The notes beneath the pieces were generated by a model, which searched no databases, was not told where the DNA came from, and saw only the letters and a program-made list of their open reading frames with translations. A DNA stretch of 64,000 nucleotides from NCBI RefSeq assembly GCF_037975245.1, contig NC_092580.1:9835001-9899000 (forward strand), in the 5' to 3' direction. The stretch comes from Apostichopus japonicus. Its lineage: Eukaryota > Echinodermata > Holothuroidea > Aspidochirotida > Stichopodidae. Shown here piece after piece: positions 1 through 40,700 of this stretch (positions are counted from its first letter, which is position 1; each line of letters starts with the position of its first letter). The position numbers were made by a program, and so were the translations under genes.

Positions 1-639
1 AAGTCATATTTTGTTGAAAAACTTTTCAAAAACTGTTATTTGTGACACATAATACAAAGAGGGTATAGATATTTTATTATTTTTTATTATTTTTTTAGGG
101 GGAGGGGCGTTTTGAGGTGAGTTTGCCGTTTGTCTATTGAAATGATATTACAGCTGAATTATTTAAAAAGTTCTAGAAGCAATCCACTATGTACGAGGTA
201 TCACATCGATAAAATACTCACAGTCAACACCGGATATCCCCCACACCCACCCCGGAACTCCCCCCCCCCCGCCCGCCCATGAACATTGTTCTTCCATAAG
301 TATGGTTTAAAGAACGACTATAGCAATGTTTATTGTAAGTTATTTAGAAAGGTTATTTGGCACCAGCGTTTACTACGGGCTGATTTTAGTGTGTCGTTCT
401 TACAGTTTCTCTAACCGGTTAAGACTGTAGGGTATTCTTGAGCAGATTTGGCTTGACGTAAGCGTGCGCGATTGGTTCTAGAATAACTTTGAAGTGTCTT
501 GAAATTGTCGATAATCGATTAACCGAGTAAAACACCATTGCGTTATATGCAGTATAACGAGCATAGAAAATACTGTTCGTAAAAGGAGAAGTAAAACGCA
601 ATGCGTTGCAACATTCCATTCTACGTATTCATATAAATA

Positions 640-648
640 CATATATAT

Positions 649-701
<53 letters not shown>

Positions 702-716
702 ATATATATATATATA
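640..716. repeat. TA microsatellite
   Basis: Almost pure alternating TA, interrupted about every 20 bases by an extra A, so it looks like three or four successive TA blocks. The open frame across it is an artefact of the dinucleotide repeat. Confidence 0.95.
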
Positions 717-2430
717 CCATGACAACTTGTCTTCTTTTCACGCGAGCAATGTCTCTCCCCCCCCCCTTTTAAGCTTTAGCCTATATCAATTTGTAACAAA
801 AGTTTAACGCTTTTGTGCGTTTGGAGTAAACTATCTGGTATTCAGTAAAATCTTTTCATAACTTCTTCACAAAATATTTAAAAAGAGCGTACAAACTGAG
901 TCTATTATCAATTAGGACTTCAACTACATTTAAAATTCCAATGGTTGAACGAATCACTTTAAAATGATGAACAATCAGTTCTGGTTTTCTCACGAGTTTG
1001 AGTATTGTTTAGCCTACGATCAATTTAAGTCAATTTTTCAAGTCACCTTCTTCTGTACTTTTCGTGCACAGCTATAGTTTACCCCCACCGAGTGACGCGG
1101 TACTCACTTGTTATTCTTTATGTAGTAGATTCTTTAGAACACGAATTGAAAATAATACCCTCGACCTTCTACGCGATCATTTTTATCAAGCAAAATTTAC
1201 TTTTTGCAAAATTGTTAATACTGCTGATGCCTCTGTGCCCCACTTCTAAGTAGGTTTGGGGGAATTTTAGTGATTAATTCCAACATTGATATGATCAAAC
1301 TAAGCCAAAGATATATGCCTCAGTATATATAGGGTAGTTTGCGCCCGCTGTATGTAACAAAGGAGCCTATGAACTGATATAAACATATAAGGTCTCGGTT
1401 CGATTACGGTATTTGCTTGATTTTGCTTTTAATTTCAAAGACAGTTGTAGTATATATTATTATTATTATTGTAATACATCACACAGCATTGGTTGTTGTG
1501 AGGTGGGGGTGGGCGGTGGATGGGGGGGGGGGAATTTTATCCCTAACTTAAGAGTCAGAGACTTTTAAGTTTAATTTACGATGGTATTGATATGACTTGT
1601 ACATGTACATACTACACCCAGAAATCACCCTGGCCGTGAAAAACCATCACTGTTCCTATATGATTCGTCAAGAACAAACCTTTTTCTCTCTACCAGCAAT
1701 ATCGGCGTGCTTTTAGTAGCATTATGTCGGTAGTAAGAAGATTTGTTGGGGTGGGTTGGGGGGGGGGGGTGTGGCTGACGTTCGTCTTGGAGAGATTGTT
1801 TTGTTTCGGTGCAGCGGTTAAGACACAGTCTAGTGTTATCATTTCCATCATTTTAACTACATTTGTTTAGTTCAATTTTAAATGTTGCCAGTGTGTATAT
1901 GACTTAGTGTGCGTGTGCAAGCTATTAAATTAAGCCATTCCCGTTATATGCTTAGTATGGCTAACCTTATGACAAGAAGATCACATCATGCCTTTAAACA
2001 AGTCGCCTATCGAGTATCAGATATAGCATGGCTATAGTTGGATTTCTTTTGCCAATTCTTTTGGCCGTTCCAATTTCGTCTCGGAAAATTTCTGTGGGGA
2101 GGGAGAAAGGCCAAGACATAATAGTAAAAAGAAAGACTAGTGTGCAAAGATACGGAGAATAAAACAAGGCCTGAGTGAATAAAACAATTAAACAATATAT
2201 TGAAAATAAATATATATATTAAAAGAAAATATAGACGATAGTTTCTTAATTTGCGCATTGACGATAAAAGAAATTATGCGAGAAAATGGGGGCAAAATAG
2301 TAAAAATGCGCACATGATTGTTTTGTTGTCGTGAGGCTCGTGGCCAGTAGACTTTCTGACATGCGCATTTGATAGTAGCTTCTGATAAAAATCATGCATC
2401 GGCTTGTGTCAGACAAACCCAATCGTTAGA

Positions 2431-2473
2431 CTATTAAACCCCTATTAAGACTGTTAAACCCCTATTAAGACTA
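2431..2473. repeat. Short direct repeat, about two units
   Basis: The phrase TTAAACCCCTATTAAGACT occurs twice in succession, preceded by a partial third copy. It is a small tandem duplication in otherwise unremarkable sequence. Confidence 0.8.
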
Positions 2474-5400
2474 TCTCCCAGATAAAATCTTAGTTTACTT
2501 TTCTTTTTTTCTTTGCGGCTTTGTCAGAACTTTATCATGCTCATCATCAGGCCTTTTTTTCACTTTTGAGTCTTGTTTTTCGTGTATTCTGCTATCAATA
2601 CCTACATAGAAATAATTGTTTTGAAGTTATTATCACTTATGGTATAAATTGGCACGCGAGGTTATATAGATACAATAGCTCTTATACTAGGCCCCCATCA
2701 AACAAACAACTATCCACTAACTTATTCTAATAGTGTCAAATTTACCCAAATTCCCTAACTCAGTTACATGTTATTTCACGAGCTACCCTTCCCCTATGCA
2801 ACCCGCCTATCACAATGCACACATATATACACACACGCATACCCACACTACATCCTCATTTATGTACAATAGAGTAAAATTTCTCGATTGGATGTTCTCA
2901 TAAAACTGAAGTCAACCATGGCGGTAAATTTGTGGGTCTTTGTATTCAATTTTGTCAATTTAATTCAAATTCGTGGTTTTGTCACTTAAAGTCTCAATAC
3001 GTGTTTGCTTATGAATTTCGGAAAACAAACTTACGAAGAAGGTTCAATGTTTCTTATTCTATACACTCTGACCAGGTGGGTTTAATGTAGTAAAGCTGTC
3101 GCAATCGAAAGAAAGAAAGAAATTTATTTTCTGTTGCCCTTATGGCGCGAACGGTTTACCGAAAAATTACTGTGACCGCCCATACCAGCATGTTCAGTAC
3201 ACAAATGTATAAACCTATATATATATAACCTATATATACTCGTATGTCCACCTTATTGACCCAATTTCACGGAGGAAACACCTGAAAACACCTGTTTATG
3301 CCTTGCAATGGAAGGAAATGACACAATTTCGCAAGCTACATCGGTAAGACTGAAAGAAAGATACTATCCAAGAGAATGGACCTAACACAGGCTAGCCACG
3401 AAAGTGAAAGTAAGCCTATAGGCCTAACGGTCGTAAACAAAACAAAGAGATTTGATTGGCGCATTATCTGTTGGGCGGGGTTGCAAATTTTGATTGAAGT
3501 TTGTAGAATCTTTTAAATTTGGCGAATTTTATTCAGCATAAAATGTTTAACGACAGATAACTTAAGAAAGATAATGAATATTAATATGAAAATTGCACAG
3601 AACGGTGTCATTTTCACTGAGATTTTAGTGCAGCAAGCTGGCGGAAAGGTCGAAGTTAAAATTTTGTAAACACACATTGAGACTATAAATATTTATTACT
3701 AGAACTTTTTTATGAATATTCATATCATCTCCTATCGTACCACCTACGCACATATACCACACACTGATATAGCCTAACTATTGTCAGCATATAGACACGA
3801 CACTGCTTTACTCATGGTTGTATACCCCCACGAAAGCAAGTATAGAAGAACAGTCGGAATTTGTTTTTGTGTACAGGTTCAATATTCATTACTTGTTGCT
3901 GTTGAATATTCATCACACACCTAATATGTAAAAGCGGTATCATCAATATTGTATCCTCACGCAAGCAGCCACTTGGGGCAATTGTCTAATGCTAATACCA
4001 CTATATACTCTTTTCTCATATCATGCTGCAATGGACTCGTACTGACAGTACAAACAGTTTCTAAACATGACCAACTAATAGAAGCCAGATATTTTACTGC
4101 TCATACTGGCAGTATACGGTGCCTTGAAAGCGGGGCATTAACGTACAGTGTAGAAAAGGAATATTTCCGATGGGGTGGGTGGGTGTCTTCACTGCAGCGT
4201 GCACCTATGTAGGTATTTGCTATCATTATTGGCACTCTATAAATAACCGTGAACATGGTTGTTTTATTTACTTTCGTTTATATAAATAGCAACACTTGAT
4301 TTGTGTGTTACTATGAAATGAATCACTTCCGTTATTTCTTAAAATGTTTAATGAAAGAATGAAAAAATGTGACACATCTGTGTTTTTTTTGTAAGACCAT
4401 AAGTAGAGTTTGTTCTCCCTTACCTTCCGATGGCCATATTCCCGATATAAGATGCCGTGTGGGGTTATGAAATGTCAGCAATGGCATATATAGAAAGCTA
4501 TGAAATATTGAGGGACAGAAAATCAGTGGTGTCTGGGGTTCACACACACACACGTTAACAAACCTTTAGTACATGACACGGTGGCCCAGGTGGGTCATCG
4601 CAAATGACTACTATTGTACGCCCAAACTTAGTACTTTTTTAATTTTTCTAAACTGTACGAATTTTCGAAAATTTAAATAATAAATAAAAAAGAGATGTAT
4701 TAATCGTTATCGAATATCGGTTAATATGCTATCGGAATAATTGCATATGTAGTGTATAACATTCCAATTCATTCTTATCAATAATTTAACATCAATCTGC
4801 GATAAGTATACAAAAAGACACGTTAAATAATTGTCAGATGTGTTTAAACAAAATATTGCATTTATCAACCTCTCACGTGAGGATGATATATTACCGAGAA
4901 TTGAATCATCTTTTAAAATTTTGCAGCATATCAATGTATGCATATGCATGGCGTTTTCATTCTTATAATTCCAGGGCTTTTCATTTGCAAAAATTAATAT
5001 TAAACAAAATAACTAATTCTTTACTGTATTTTTTATATATTTTTATATCATGCTTCATTTGGTATTGTTTTAGTTTAAACTAGGTCTTTTGTGTTTTGTA
5101 ATGAAATTGTTTCCCATGGGAATGAAATTTACCCGTCGTGTAGTGGCAAAGCAAACCGGCAATATCAGATTGAAATCTTGGAGTGAGTTTAAACGAACCC
5201 AGTTCAACTTGAATGGTTTGTCAAGATTCTAGCCAAACGAACCCTGTCTCATTTTAAATGAATATGGAAAGGCTTCGGCGCCAAACGGGAAGTTACTCTG
5301 GAAGCGTGTTGGGAACATGCTTTCCTTTCTTCGGTTACAAAACTTCTCGAATTTCAAAATTCGTCTGAATAAAGCCTTGAAGTTTCCCGTGATATGGTTT

Positions 5401-5605
5401 GCATATATTATAGTTCAGATAAAATGCTGCTTCATTTCTCGGCATTTCAAAAAAAGTCAAAAATCCATGAATATTCAAATGATTTTCAAAGTTAGCACCA
5501 AGACCTCAACTTTTTTCATCTCTCAAGAAAAGTTATAATGTGGCAAGTTGCATTGCCTCAAGAAGTACGGTATTGTATGATACTACATGTGACGCAGTAT
5601 TTCTC

Positions 5606-5678
5606 GGGTTAGGGTAAGGGTTAACCCTATGGTTTAATCCTAACCATATATAGGGTTTAACCCTAACCATAGGGTTTT
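5606..5678. repeat. Telomere-like degenerate TTAGGG/CCCTAA inverted repeat
   Basis: The stretch mixes GGTTAGGG and AACCCTAACC words in both orientations around a central TATATA, so the two halves are imperfect inverted copies. The hexamers are those of the animal telomere repeat, but the array is short, degenerate and internal. It is probably an interstitial telomeric-like sequence or a palindromic element remnant. Confidence 0.7.
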
Positions 5679-7748
5679 CCCGGTCCACAAGATACGTCAT
5701 TCAATGGGCTGCATCATGCATGATAACATTGCTCGACATATTAAACTGTGTCCAAAACGGTCATCTTGAGAAATACTGTCACGTGAGGATTGGCTGACGT
5801 AGAGGATATTTGTTGACGTGTGTGTCTGAGGGGGCGGGGGATGGGGGCGATGAATCAGACAATGTGTGCGTCCCAATACTATTTACGAAATCAAATAATT
5901 GTAGTGTGTTTGTAATTGTAAAGAGTTTTTACTTCGATAGTACGATGCCATTTCGAACAATATCTGAAGTGCATTGGACATGTTTTGTACCAAAAGTGAA
6001 CGGAAAACATCAAATATGTATATACCAATGCTTTGGGGAGTTTGTATGTAGTGTCTACACTCATGATATGATATTAAATCTTAAAAAGATGGCCCGAACA
6101 AATGGGCATGTAGGACTTTCATAGCTATTTTTATATCCGAATGTATTCTGTTACATTTTTGCGTCATGGAATTCCTTAAGTCTTATGTCACGTGGACTTG
6201 GTTAAAACATTTCGCTGTGGCCCGCTAGATCAATTTCGTGGTCACCACTATAGTGTTTTACATTTGATGCCTCTATAGCAGCTGCGTTTGTCACGCCAAC
6301 GTTTCCAGCCATGCATACATAACAAAAATATTACTAAAAAATTGTGCATTATTTGTGCATTATTGACACAAAACATTTTTTTTAAAACCTTTTGAAAGTT
6401 GTTTCTTTCATAACAAAGATGGTTCCGCTCTCACATCGGCAGGTGAAGCTATAGCGAATTCTACATAAGATTAAGACTTGTTTCTGTAACAACGAGATAA
6501 TATTTACTTAATTGCATATTTCGGCGGGAAAGAATATCATTGTGTGGAGAAATGCACCAATTACTTGAGTTGTCGACGAGATGACCTCAAGGATCGGGAG
6601 TAGTTCACTTTCAAAACAGTGTAAGCTTACCCAACCGTCTTAGGCAAAACAGTTACTCTATCTCGTATATTTTACAGTTAAGGAGAAATTAGTTTTATTT
6701 TATATAATATATAATTTATATGTACGGTATCTTTTAATTTCTCCAGAACAGATTTGTACAAAGTCTCATGTTCAAAATAAAACTGCTTAAAATGTAACCA
6801 AATTACTATAACATACACATGCCTATATATAAAACCACAACACGTCATAGAGTGTGTTAGAAATCATTTATAAACAAGCCCTAATAGTTTACCATGGAGA
6901 AAACATGGCTGGATCCAGTGTTCACAGAACGTAAACAGCTCACCATCAAATATGATTATGCAGAAACTATATATTGTGTTTTATTTTTATATTAATGTCA
7001 CAATAGGTATAAAAATATTTCTAAAAAATGATTTTGATTCACTTCAAGCAAGCAGGGACCATTGCTTCTACTCTAGACGTATACCACACTTTCATTTGAG
7101 GTATCAAACGGTCACCCAATTTGCATATAATAAATCGGGCTGACATATTCTTGATCTATGACAAGAGCATGAGCAGTTTATCTGTATCGTTATTACATCA
7201 TGCATATAATTTGGTATATTATGAAATAAAGTGTAGACCCACATCAAACTAGGCTACATATATACTTTCTAAAATCAACGACTTAAATATAGTTCTCTCA
7301 TATATAGTAAAGTGAAAGTTATTCTAGATTTCCTGGAAACGAATCGACATAATAGTTTCTACTTTCCAACCAGATACTACAGATCACATTTCTAGCAAAC
7401 AAAATATGATGATCTCGGTTAAGGTATTCAAGTTTTTATTTCATAGAATTAATAATATACCGTCCATATTGATTCACTACAGTCATCAGAACGACTTCCG
7501 TATGTCTCAAATTCTCAAATAGTCTGTTGGGTTAAGACTGTGACGATTAAAACAAAATAAACACATGAAGATGCCAATGCCTCAGAGATATATAGTGAAT
7601 AATTTCAGTCTGAAGTATTTGTTTTTATTGTTATTTCTCTTTTGATGCAGACAGAAGCTAGAAATGTATCAGACTTAACGATAAGTCACAAATAATGTTA
7701 CTTATTTGTCACATAGCACACCGCATCTTATGTAATACAACATTTTGT

Positions 7749-8050
7749 AAGTTAAGTTTAAAGAATCGTGCCATAAGGACATGGAATTCTGCTACTATAA
7801 ACTCTAAACCATCTAAAGTAACATTTAGAAAAACGCTAAAAAAAGAAGTAATTTCTCAGTATTGATACATCGTTTATTTTGTATGTTATTAATTATTCCT
7901 TATTAAGACATTAATTATATTTTCAATTATGTATATACTTTTTTCTTGGGAGTCCTTTACTTTGTTAAGCCTGTATTGGCTTTTTAAAGGACTTCCCTCC
8001 ACATTTATATATTTATTATCTGTGGAAAATCAAATAAACAAACAAACATA
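7749..8050 (+). mobile_element. Truncated LINE 3' end (C-terminus of reverse transcriptase ORF plus 3' tail)
   Basis: One frame reads NRAIRTWNSATINSKPS, then a basic tail FRKTLKKEVISQY and a stop near 7865. This is the usual closing motif of CR1/L2/Jockey-like reverse transcriptase ORFs (R-x-WNSLP followed by SFKxxLKKxLL). After the stop comes an untranslated tail that ends in an A-rich (AAAC)n-like stretch near 8035-8050, as expected for a non-LTR element inserted on the plus strand. No upstream reverse transcriptase domain remains, so it is a dead 5'-truncated copy. The class assignment rests only on this short motif. Confidence 0.6.
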
Positions 8051-8970
8051 AATCGCGTGTGTTTTAAGTCGCGAGGCACCTTGATGGCAAGACTCTGTTA
8101 CATATTTTCCATCAGATTACACCAGTCTTCTCTGTTATAGGTCAAAGTTAGAAACCAACTTCGTCGTCTTTATTATCTGGCCGAGTAATGACGTGTATGT
8201 AACCTCTGAGTTCAAAATGAGAAATTACTGCTTAAGAAAATGTATTTTTAAACAACTGACTTGGTAGCTCTCTGGAGCAAGGAACAATAACCTTTTACGC
8301 TGTTCCTTCAGAAATCTAGGTCATTCCAAGAAAGTGAATTGTCAGAAATTTTAATTAAGAGTGTAATTTTCTTTTACTTTTTAAAAAAACTTGAAACAAA
8401 TATTTGTGTTCTTTAGGGTCAGGTAAATCCATGTGTAATTTTGGTTGCTATATAAGTGACAAGTTATCGCAGGGCTAAATGAATTTCGACAGTCGTTTGC
8501 GTTCTTATCAGGCCCATAGCCAGGCCGGGGGTACGGGGACCGTGCCCCTTACCCATGCAGTCCAATGTCCCCCATCTGATCCACCCATCATGTATACAAA
8601 AAAGAAAACTTCAAACGTTACAGGGTCTGACTTATCGTGCCTGCCTTAAATTGCTGGTGCCCCTCCACCTCAGATATGCTATAAGGGACTGGTTTTTATG
8701 AAGTGATCAAATAATTTTATTTCCTATACCAGTTAGTTTCAATGCATGTCCAAAAAGTAATTTTCCCCCGCGTTCCGTTGAACATTCTGTTTGAAATAAA
8801 AACAAATTACTTTAACGAACCCAAACATGAATATATCTCCAGCATTCACAGTAAATATCGCACCGGCATAGTAATACATATACATATATTATGTATTGCG
8901 AAGAGAACGGCGTTGTTATAAAAGGATAACACCACTACATTTCGAATTTTAAATATCAACAATGTTCAAC

Positions 8971-8985
8971 CCCCCCCCCCCCCCA
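8971..8985. repeat. Poly-C tract
   Basis: An uninterrupted run of about 15 C. It is one of many C or G homopolymers of 9-17 bases spread through the first 41 kb, on both strands. Confidence 0.9.
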
Positions 8986-9941
8986 AGATATAACCCCACA
9001 AGGAGGAGTATTTTTGGCACCCTCATAACAAGAAACCTTAAAGGAGGCGCAAATCCAAACAACATCATTGGTCAATAGTACTCAACAACAAAAAGTAAAT
9101 AAATAAATAAAAACAAGAAATAGATTATTCCATTTGAAAGACATTTGGTTTTAACGACCACCTAAAAATTTAGATCAAGTCTTAAATCATATATCAGCAG
9201 ATCATCAAATGTGCTTGAATTTTAATATGTTGTTTTTTTCATTTACTATATTTTTTCTTTCCCTCGTTAGTCACAGATTTTGCCAATGCCGATTCAGAAA
9301 ATATTGAATTCTTTAATTATTAAGTATCTTATATTTACATTCACCTTGAAAAAATAAAGAACAGTTACAAACGTAACGTAAAAGTCATGGTTGGGTTTGC
9401 TTCTCCTTTAAAGCTAACAAGAATATGCATGTCACATCGTTTTGTTAATAATTGTTAAAAAAGTGTGGGGGGGGGGGGGGGAGAGCCAAGAAATAATTGA
9501 GACAGAACTGAAAATAAATACCTAATCTTATCGTGGTTTGCAATCATGTGCAAAGTTAGAGCACGTATGATCATTAAGGGTTGGAGGCATAACAAGATAA
9601 AAACGTAAAAATCGAAACTGAAAACAATTATTAATCTTTACATACTTTACTTAAAATCATTCATTTTATTTCATAGGAGATACGGTCAAATGTATCCGGC
9701 GCCTGAACTTGACCAAAATATCATTTGCAGTGAACCTCGCTAAACATTTCAAACAAATTAGTAACAGCATTTCCGGACGTTAGATTAGTATTGGCAAGAT
9801 ACCGCGATATAAACAAAGAGTCGTTGCTATGGTTATATCGTTGACCTAAGTTCGACTTAATTGAGAAACTTGGCGAAGGCTTTCCTAGGGTACAGTCATC
9901 ACGTGGGTGTGCGATTGTTACCTAAAGAATACGAACTATTC

Positions 9942-9985
9942 ATATATATATATATATATATATCTATATATATATATATATATAT
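9942..9985. repeat. TA microsatellite
   Basis: Two TA runs separated by a single TC interruption. Confidence 0.95.
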
Positions 9986-10084
9986 CTTGTCAGTCACATT
10001 TAGTCACATTTTGTAAGTTTTTACTATTGACAATATGAAAACAGTTTATAATAACGCATATACAAAACTTATTAATGTATACAT

Positions 10085-10158
10085 TGGCTATCGTCAAAAG
10101 CATTACACTGTGGAATGTATGCGTAGGCTACCATCAAAAGCATTACACTGTTTTGTCA
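10085..10158. repeat. Two-copy direct repeat of about 40 bp
   Basis: GGCTA followed by a variable dinucleotide and TCAAAAGCATTACACTGT occurs twice, about 41 bases apart. Confidence 0.8.
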
Positions 10159-10289
10159 CGACGTAGCATTAACCGGTGAAAGGTCCCGCAACTCGGTAAG
10201 TAGCAAGGCAGGGAAAAGGATTACTGATGGAGAATACCACAAGAATTAAGGAAATATGCATTCACGCACAGCCGGGCACTTTACCTTTC

Positions 10290-10620
10290 TTGTAACGAAC
10301 ATACTCACCCCTCCACGCCATACATGTCCTACACACATATTAATCACCCCACACCCGTCCCACACACATACTCACCCATACAACCCCACACCCGCCCAAC
10401 ACACATACTTCTCAACCCTCCACCCCACATCGGCCCTACACACATACTACTCACCCTTCCACCCCACACCCGCCGCACGCAAATACTACTCACCCTTCCA
10501 CCCTATACTCGCCCTACACACATACTACTCACCCCTCCACCCCACACCGGCCCTACACACATACTACTCACCCTTCCACCCCACACCCGCCCCACGCACA
10601 TACTACTCACCCATACAACC
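10290..10620. repeat. Cytosine-rich minisatellite, about 39-bp units
   Basis: Roughly seven to eight degenerate units of the kind CACATACTACTCACCC followed by TCCACCCCACACCCG. The unit length is a multiple of three, which keeps several frames open at once and yields repeated peptides on both strands. That is the signature of a minisatellite rather than of a protein-coding repeat: there is no signal peptide, no initiator context shared with a gene, and no third-codon-position bias. Confidence 0.85.
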
Positions 10621-10983
10621 CATACATATATACACAAAGACCTATATGGCTCCACGATATATACCATATGGTATATACGTAACACATATATAAACATATT
10701 CATACATACTGTTCGGGCGTATGTGACTAGCAATGCCAAGGTTTCGCGGATTTATTTGATTTAGACACTAACCTATATTGTATATTCTTACGTTTCCCTG
10801 CTTTACCTTCTCTCTGCATGTCCTAACCCTTCACATTAGCTCTTTTTTTTTCTTTCTTTTTTTGAAGTGAACAGTGAATTCGATTTTAATATATCCTTAA
10901 TAAAGATTAGATTAAGATCTATCAGACAATCACCGATGAAATCAATTTGTGAATTATTTCCTCTATTTATCTCCTCGATCCAG

Positions 10984-37796
<26,813 letters not shown>

Positions 37797-40700
37797 AGAA
37801 TTATCAGAGTCATGCAGGCAGCCATTATGTCTTGTATATAATGTGAATATTCTCGTAGAGACGTTTCGGCCAGTATTATTACCCGCATATGTAATGTGGA
37901 AAGGCTTGCACATAGTAAAATGTATATTGGGAGGAACATGCAAAGAAAAAAACACAAAAAAAGTTTAAGAACAAAAGGAAGCAAGACAGCTCCAAAGTAT
38001 CGATGGTTTATTTAAGAATGCAGTATGAAAAGTCATCATCATAGGTAAGCTTGTTAATTACAAAGACAGTTAATTAATATGTCGATCACAAGCATTGCAG
38101 TTTGCACCAAGTCTATACTTACTTAACGACTAAAACAGTAATTAAAACAAGAAAGAAATCGGTAGAAAACACAACGTTTTGGTTTAATGGCCGAGTTCCT
38201 GTATATAAGGAATTGTACTTTCCCTCCTTCTGAAACACTTCCCTGTGTAAGCTAAATGATTGTCGTATGAGTGTCAACAACTTGACAGTTTAACTTACTT
38301 CTGACCTTTATCGGCACATATTAACGCATTTGTTGGCAAGTTGCCAATGTGTTTTCTTCTCATTCAACCCTATCGATACTAACAGTATCGATACTAACAG
38401 CCAGTTGAGTTCTTTTTGGATTATTTATTATTTATTTATGTTTTATCCAATTAACTACGAAACAGTAAAAAATTCTAAAAAGTTAATTTCCAAAACAAGT
38501 TAAAAACGATGGTTGCTGATAATGATAAAGATCTCGACATAAATATGTTATACCATGCAGGAGATGCTATTCCGAATGGCAGCTCTCTTGTTATACACTG
38601 GACGTCATGTTATATAGAGGTTGACCAAACATGTAACAATGGTTTTTAATATTTTGGTAAGACCTAGATCTAAACAACATGCTTGTTAACGCCCAATGCT
38701 ATTATATACTCCGGACAAATTACTATAGTTGTATAAACATACACCAAATGGAACCCCCCCCCCCCATATCCCAAACCCCCTGGTTTATTGTTGTTGTTGT
38801 TGGCCAAACAATTTTGAAAACATCGCCTTTTATAAATATCGACCATATTTGTCGTTGATTATCTTCTCTGGTAGTTTGTGCCTCTCGCCTATATAGCTAC
38901 AAACTCATTTCGTTTCCTCGTGCTGTTTCTAAGAATATGTTTGGCGTTTACCTTCAGCTAAGAACACTTTGTTCCTGTGAATAACAGTGTGAATCATAGA
39001 CTTGGCTAGTTGGGTAGGAAAGGGAAGCTAAGATTGAAAAAGAAAAACTACGGTACTGCAAAACAACGTATGTTAATTTGGAATTCGGTCATTAAAACCC
39101 ACAATAATACTTACATTGCCTACAGCATTCTAAAAAGGCCATATTGCGCACGAAAGTTTATTTAAATTTCCCCAACTCTTTTCCATTCGGCGCGAAAAGA
39201 GAAACAAAGCTCTCTACTTGTAACTGTTATAGCTACATAATCGAACAATGTTTGCAAAATTCTGAAATCTAAAGGCTTTGTTGCCTTTATAACCAACCAT
39301 TCATCATTACTGTCGACTTCCATGAGGTGGTTAAGTTGATAACCGTCATTTGAGGGGGAAGAGAAGCATTTTTAATTTCCAGTCTCAATTTTTTTATATT
39401 TATTATTATTATTTTAACTTGATAAATGTTCACAAGTTTAGCTGCTTATATTTCTGTTGCACTTGCAATTTTCGGTTGCATGTAATTAGCAGGCTCAATT
39501 GAATGGTATCCCTCCAGCCCTCTTCATTATAACGTATGTGAAATGACTCAACGTCACACAATCAAAATCCTAGTAGCAAGATAGACATCTTTCAGCCCCT
39601 TCCTCCCCCACCCCCACCCCCACCATTCCTTACCAGAGATTCCTCCTATTTATCTGTCCCGATGAGAGAGCTCTTGATGTCATTCCTAAATTAAATCTAG
39701 TTTTGGTAAACACCCAATAACAATTATCAAACACGAATAGGCGACTGCGATTGAACTGATGCCAACCATTACTTAAGAGTAAGAGGGCGTTTGTGTCAGT
39801 GTTCTCAAGTCTTCTAGATTTCAATATTGTATTAGCAGCGTATAAATTGTAATTTAATTTTCTCGCTTTACAGTTGCCATGGATATCAATTAATGGATGA
39901 TTTTTTCTTTCTGTTACACTGGCATTCAATCTGATAATTGCATAACGGCAGTATAGGTCTTGGAGCAAGAAAGTGAACCATGTTGGTTTTTATTATTTAT
40001 TTAAGTCATTGGAAGTCACTTCTTCAACTTATGTTTGTACTAAGTTAAAAGGCTGTAATTGAATAGTACAGTATTTTACATGAAATCATTTTTTTGTAAA
40101 CAAAAATGCATTTTTCGTATGTCTTTAATTTGTTTTGAAACAGAGCACAAATATACATTTACCTCTCACATACATACAGACGTAACTCCTTTAATTTGGT
40201 CTTGTGTGATTGTCTTCAGTTAACGACTCAGGGCTTACCAATGAGCGCTAAATTCAGTTCTAGTGCATACCCGAAGCCGGATCGTGTCATCCACGGGACT
40301 ACGTGGTGGAGGTCGGGGGGGGGGTAGGTGAGGGGTTCGTGCGTAGTACATCAACCCAACCAATATCTCTACCCCTTCCCCCTCTTTTCGACTTTTGTGA
40401 GCTGTATATTTCTATGGAGACTTTAAATAGCTAACACTACACTTTTTGTGCCTTTTCTCACATTTTCATCAAAATTCCAACCTGCTGACATGATAGCTAT
40501 ACTGTGTACAGTAGAACAGAACACAATACATCATTCTAGATTGGTTTTCACGAATTCTCTGTTCAGTTAGATTTTTCTCTAAAAATTCACAACTGATATT
40601 TCGTCATGCCTAGATTCTAATCTCATGCACAATTCAAATCAAACGAATGAAAAAATTGTCTTTTACAACTATTTGAAATGAAAGTTGGCTCGAGTCAATC

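Larger units (their letters stand above)
1..10983. other. Non-coding flank upstream of the first visible GATA exon
   Basis: No convincing exon is seen here on either strand. All open frames are short, have no recognisable family motif, and lie in AT-rich or simple-repeat sequence. The stretch contains TA microsatellites, poly-C and poly-G tracts, a short telomere-like inverted repeat near 5.6 kb, a LINE 3' tail near 7.8 kb and a minisatellite near 10.4 kb. Because the exon at 10984 begins in phase 0 without an initiator, this region is intron or upstream flank of the GATA gene, and its first coding exon lies here unrecognised or beyond the window. Confidence 0.6.

Noticed and set aside
1377-1430. 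B-box-like GGTTCGATTAC, possible tRNA gene
   Set aside because: No matching A-box at the right spacing and no foldable acceptor stem.
3308-3343. Possible GATA first coding exon (12 codons, phase 0, strong ATG context, GTAAGA donor)
   Set aside because: Lacks the N-terminal motifs expected for GATA1/2/3 proteins, and short ATG-to-donor stretches are common by chance.
8505-8720. CCCATAGCCAGGC phrase resembling a transposon terminus
   Set aside because: No inverted partner or target-site duplication found.
10256-10764. Two overlapping plus-strand frames of about 145 codons with repeated HTYYSPFHPTPA-like peptides
   Set aside because: They are parallel readings of one 39-bp minisatellite; length divisible by three keeps several frames open, and there is no other coding support.
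39630-39968. Minus-strand 112-codon open frame
   Set aside because: No recognisable motif, no splice context and no repeat-family similarity that I can name.
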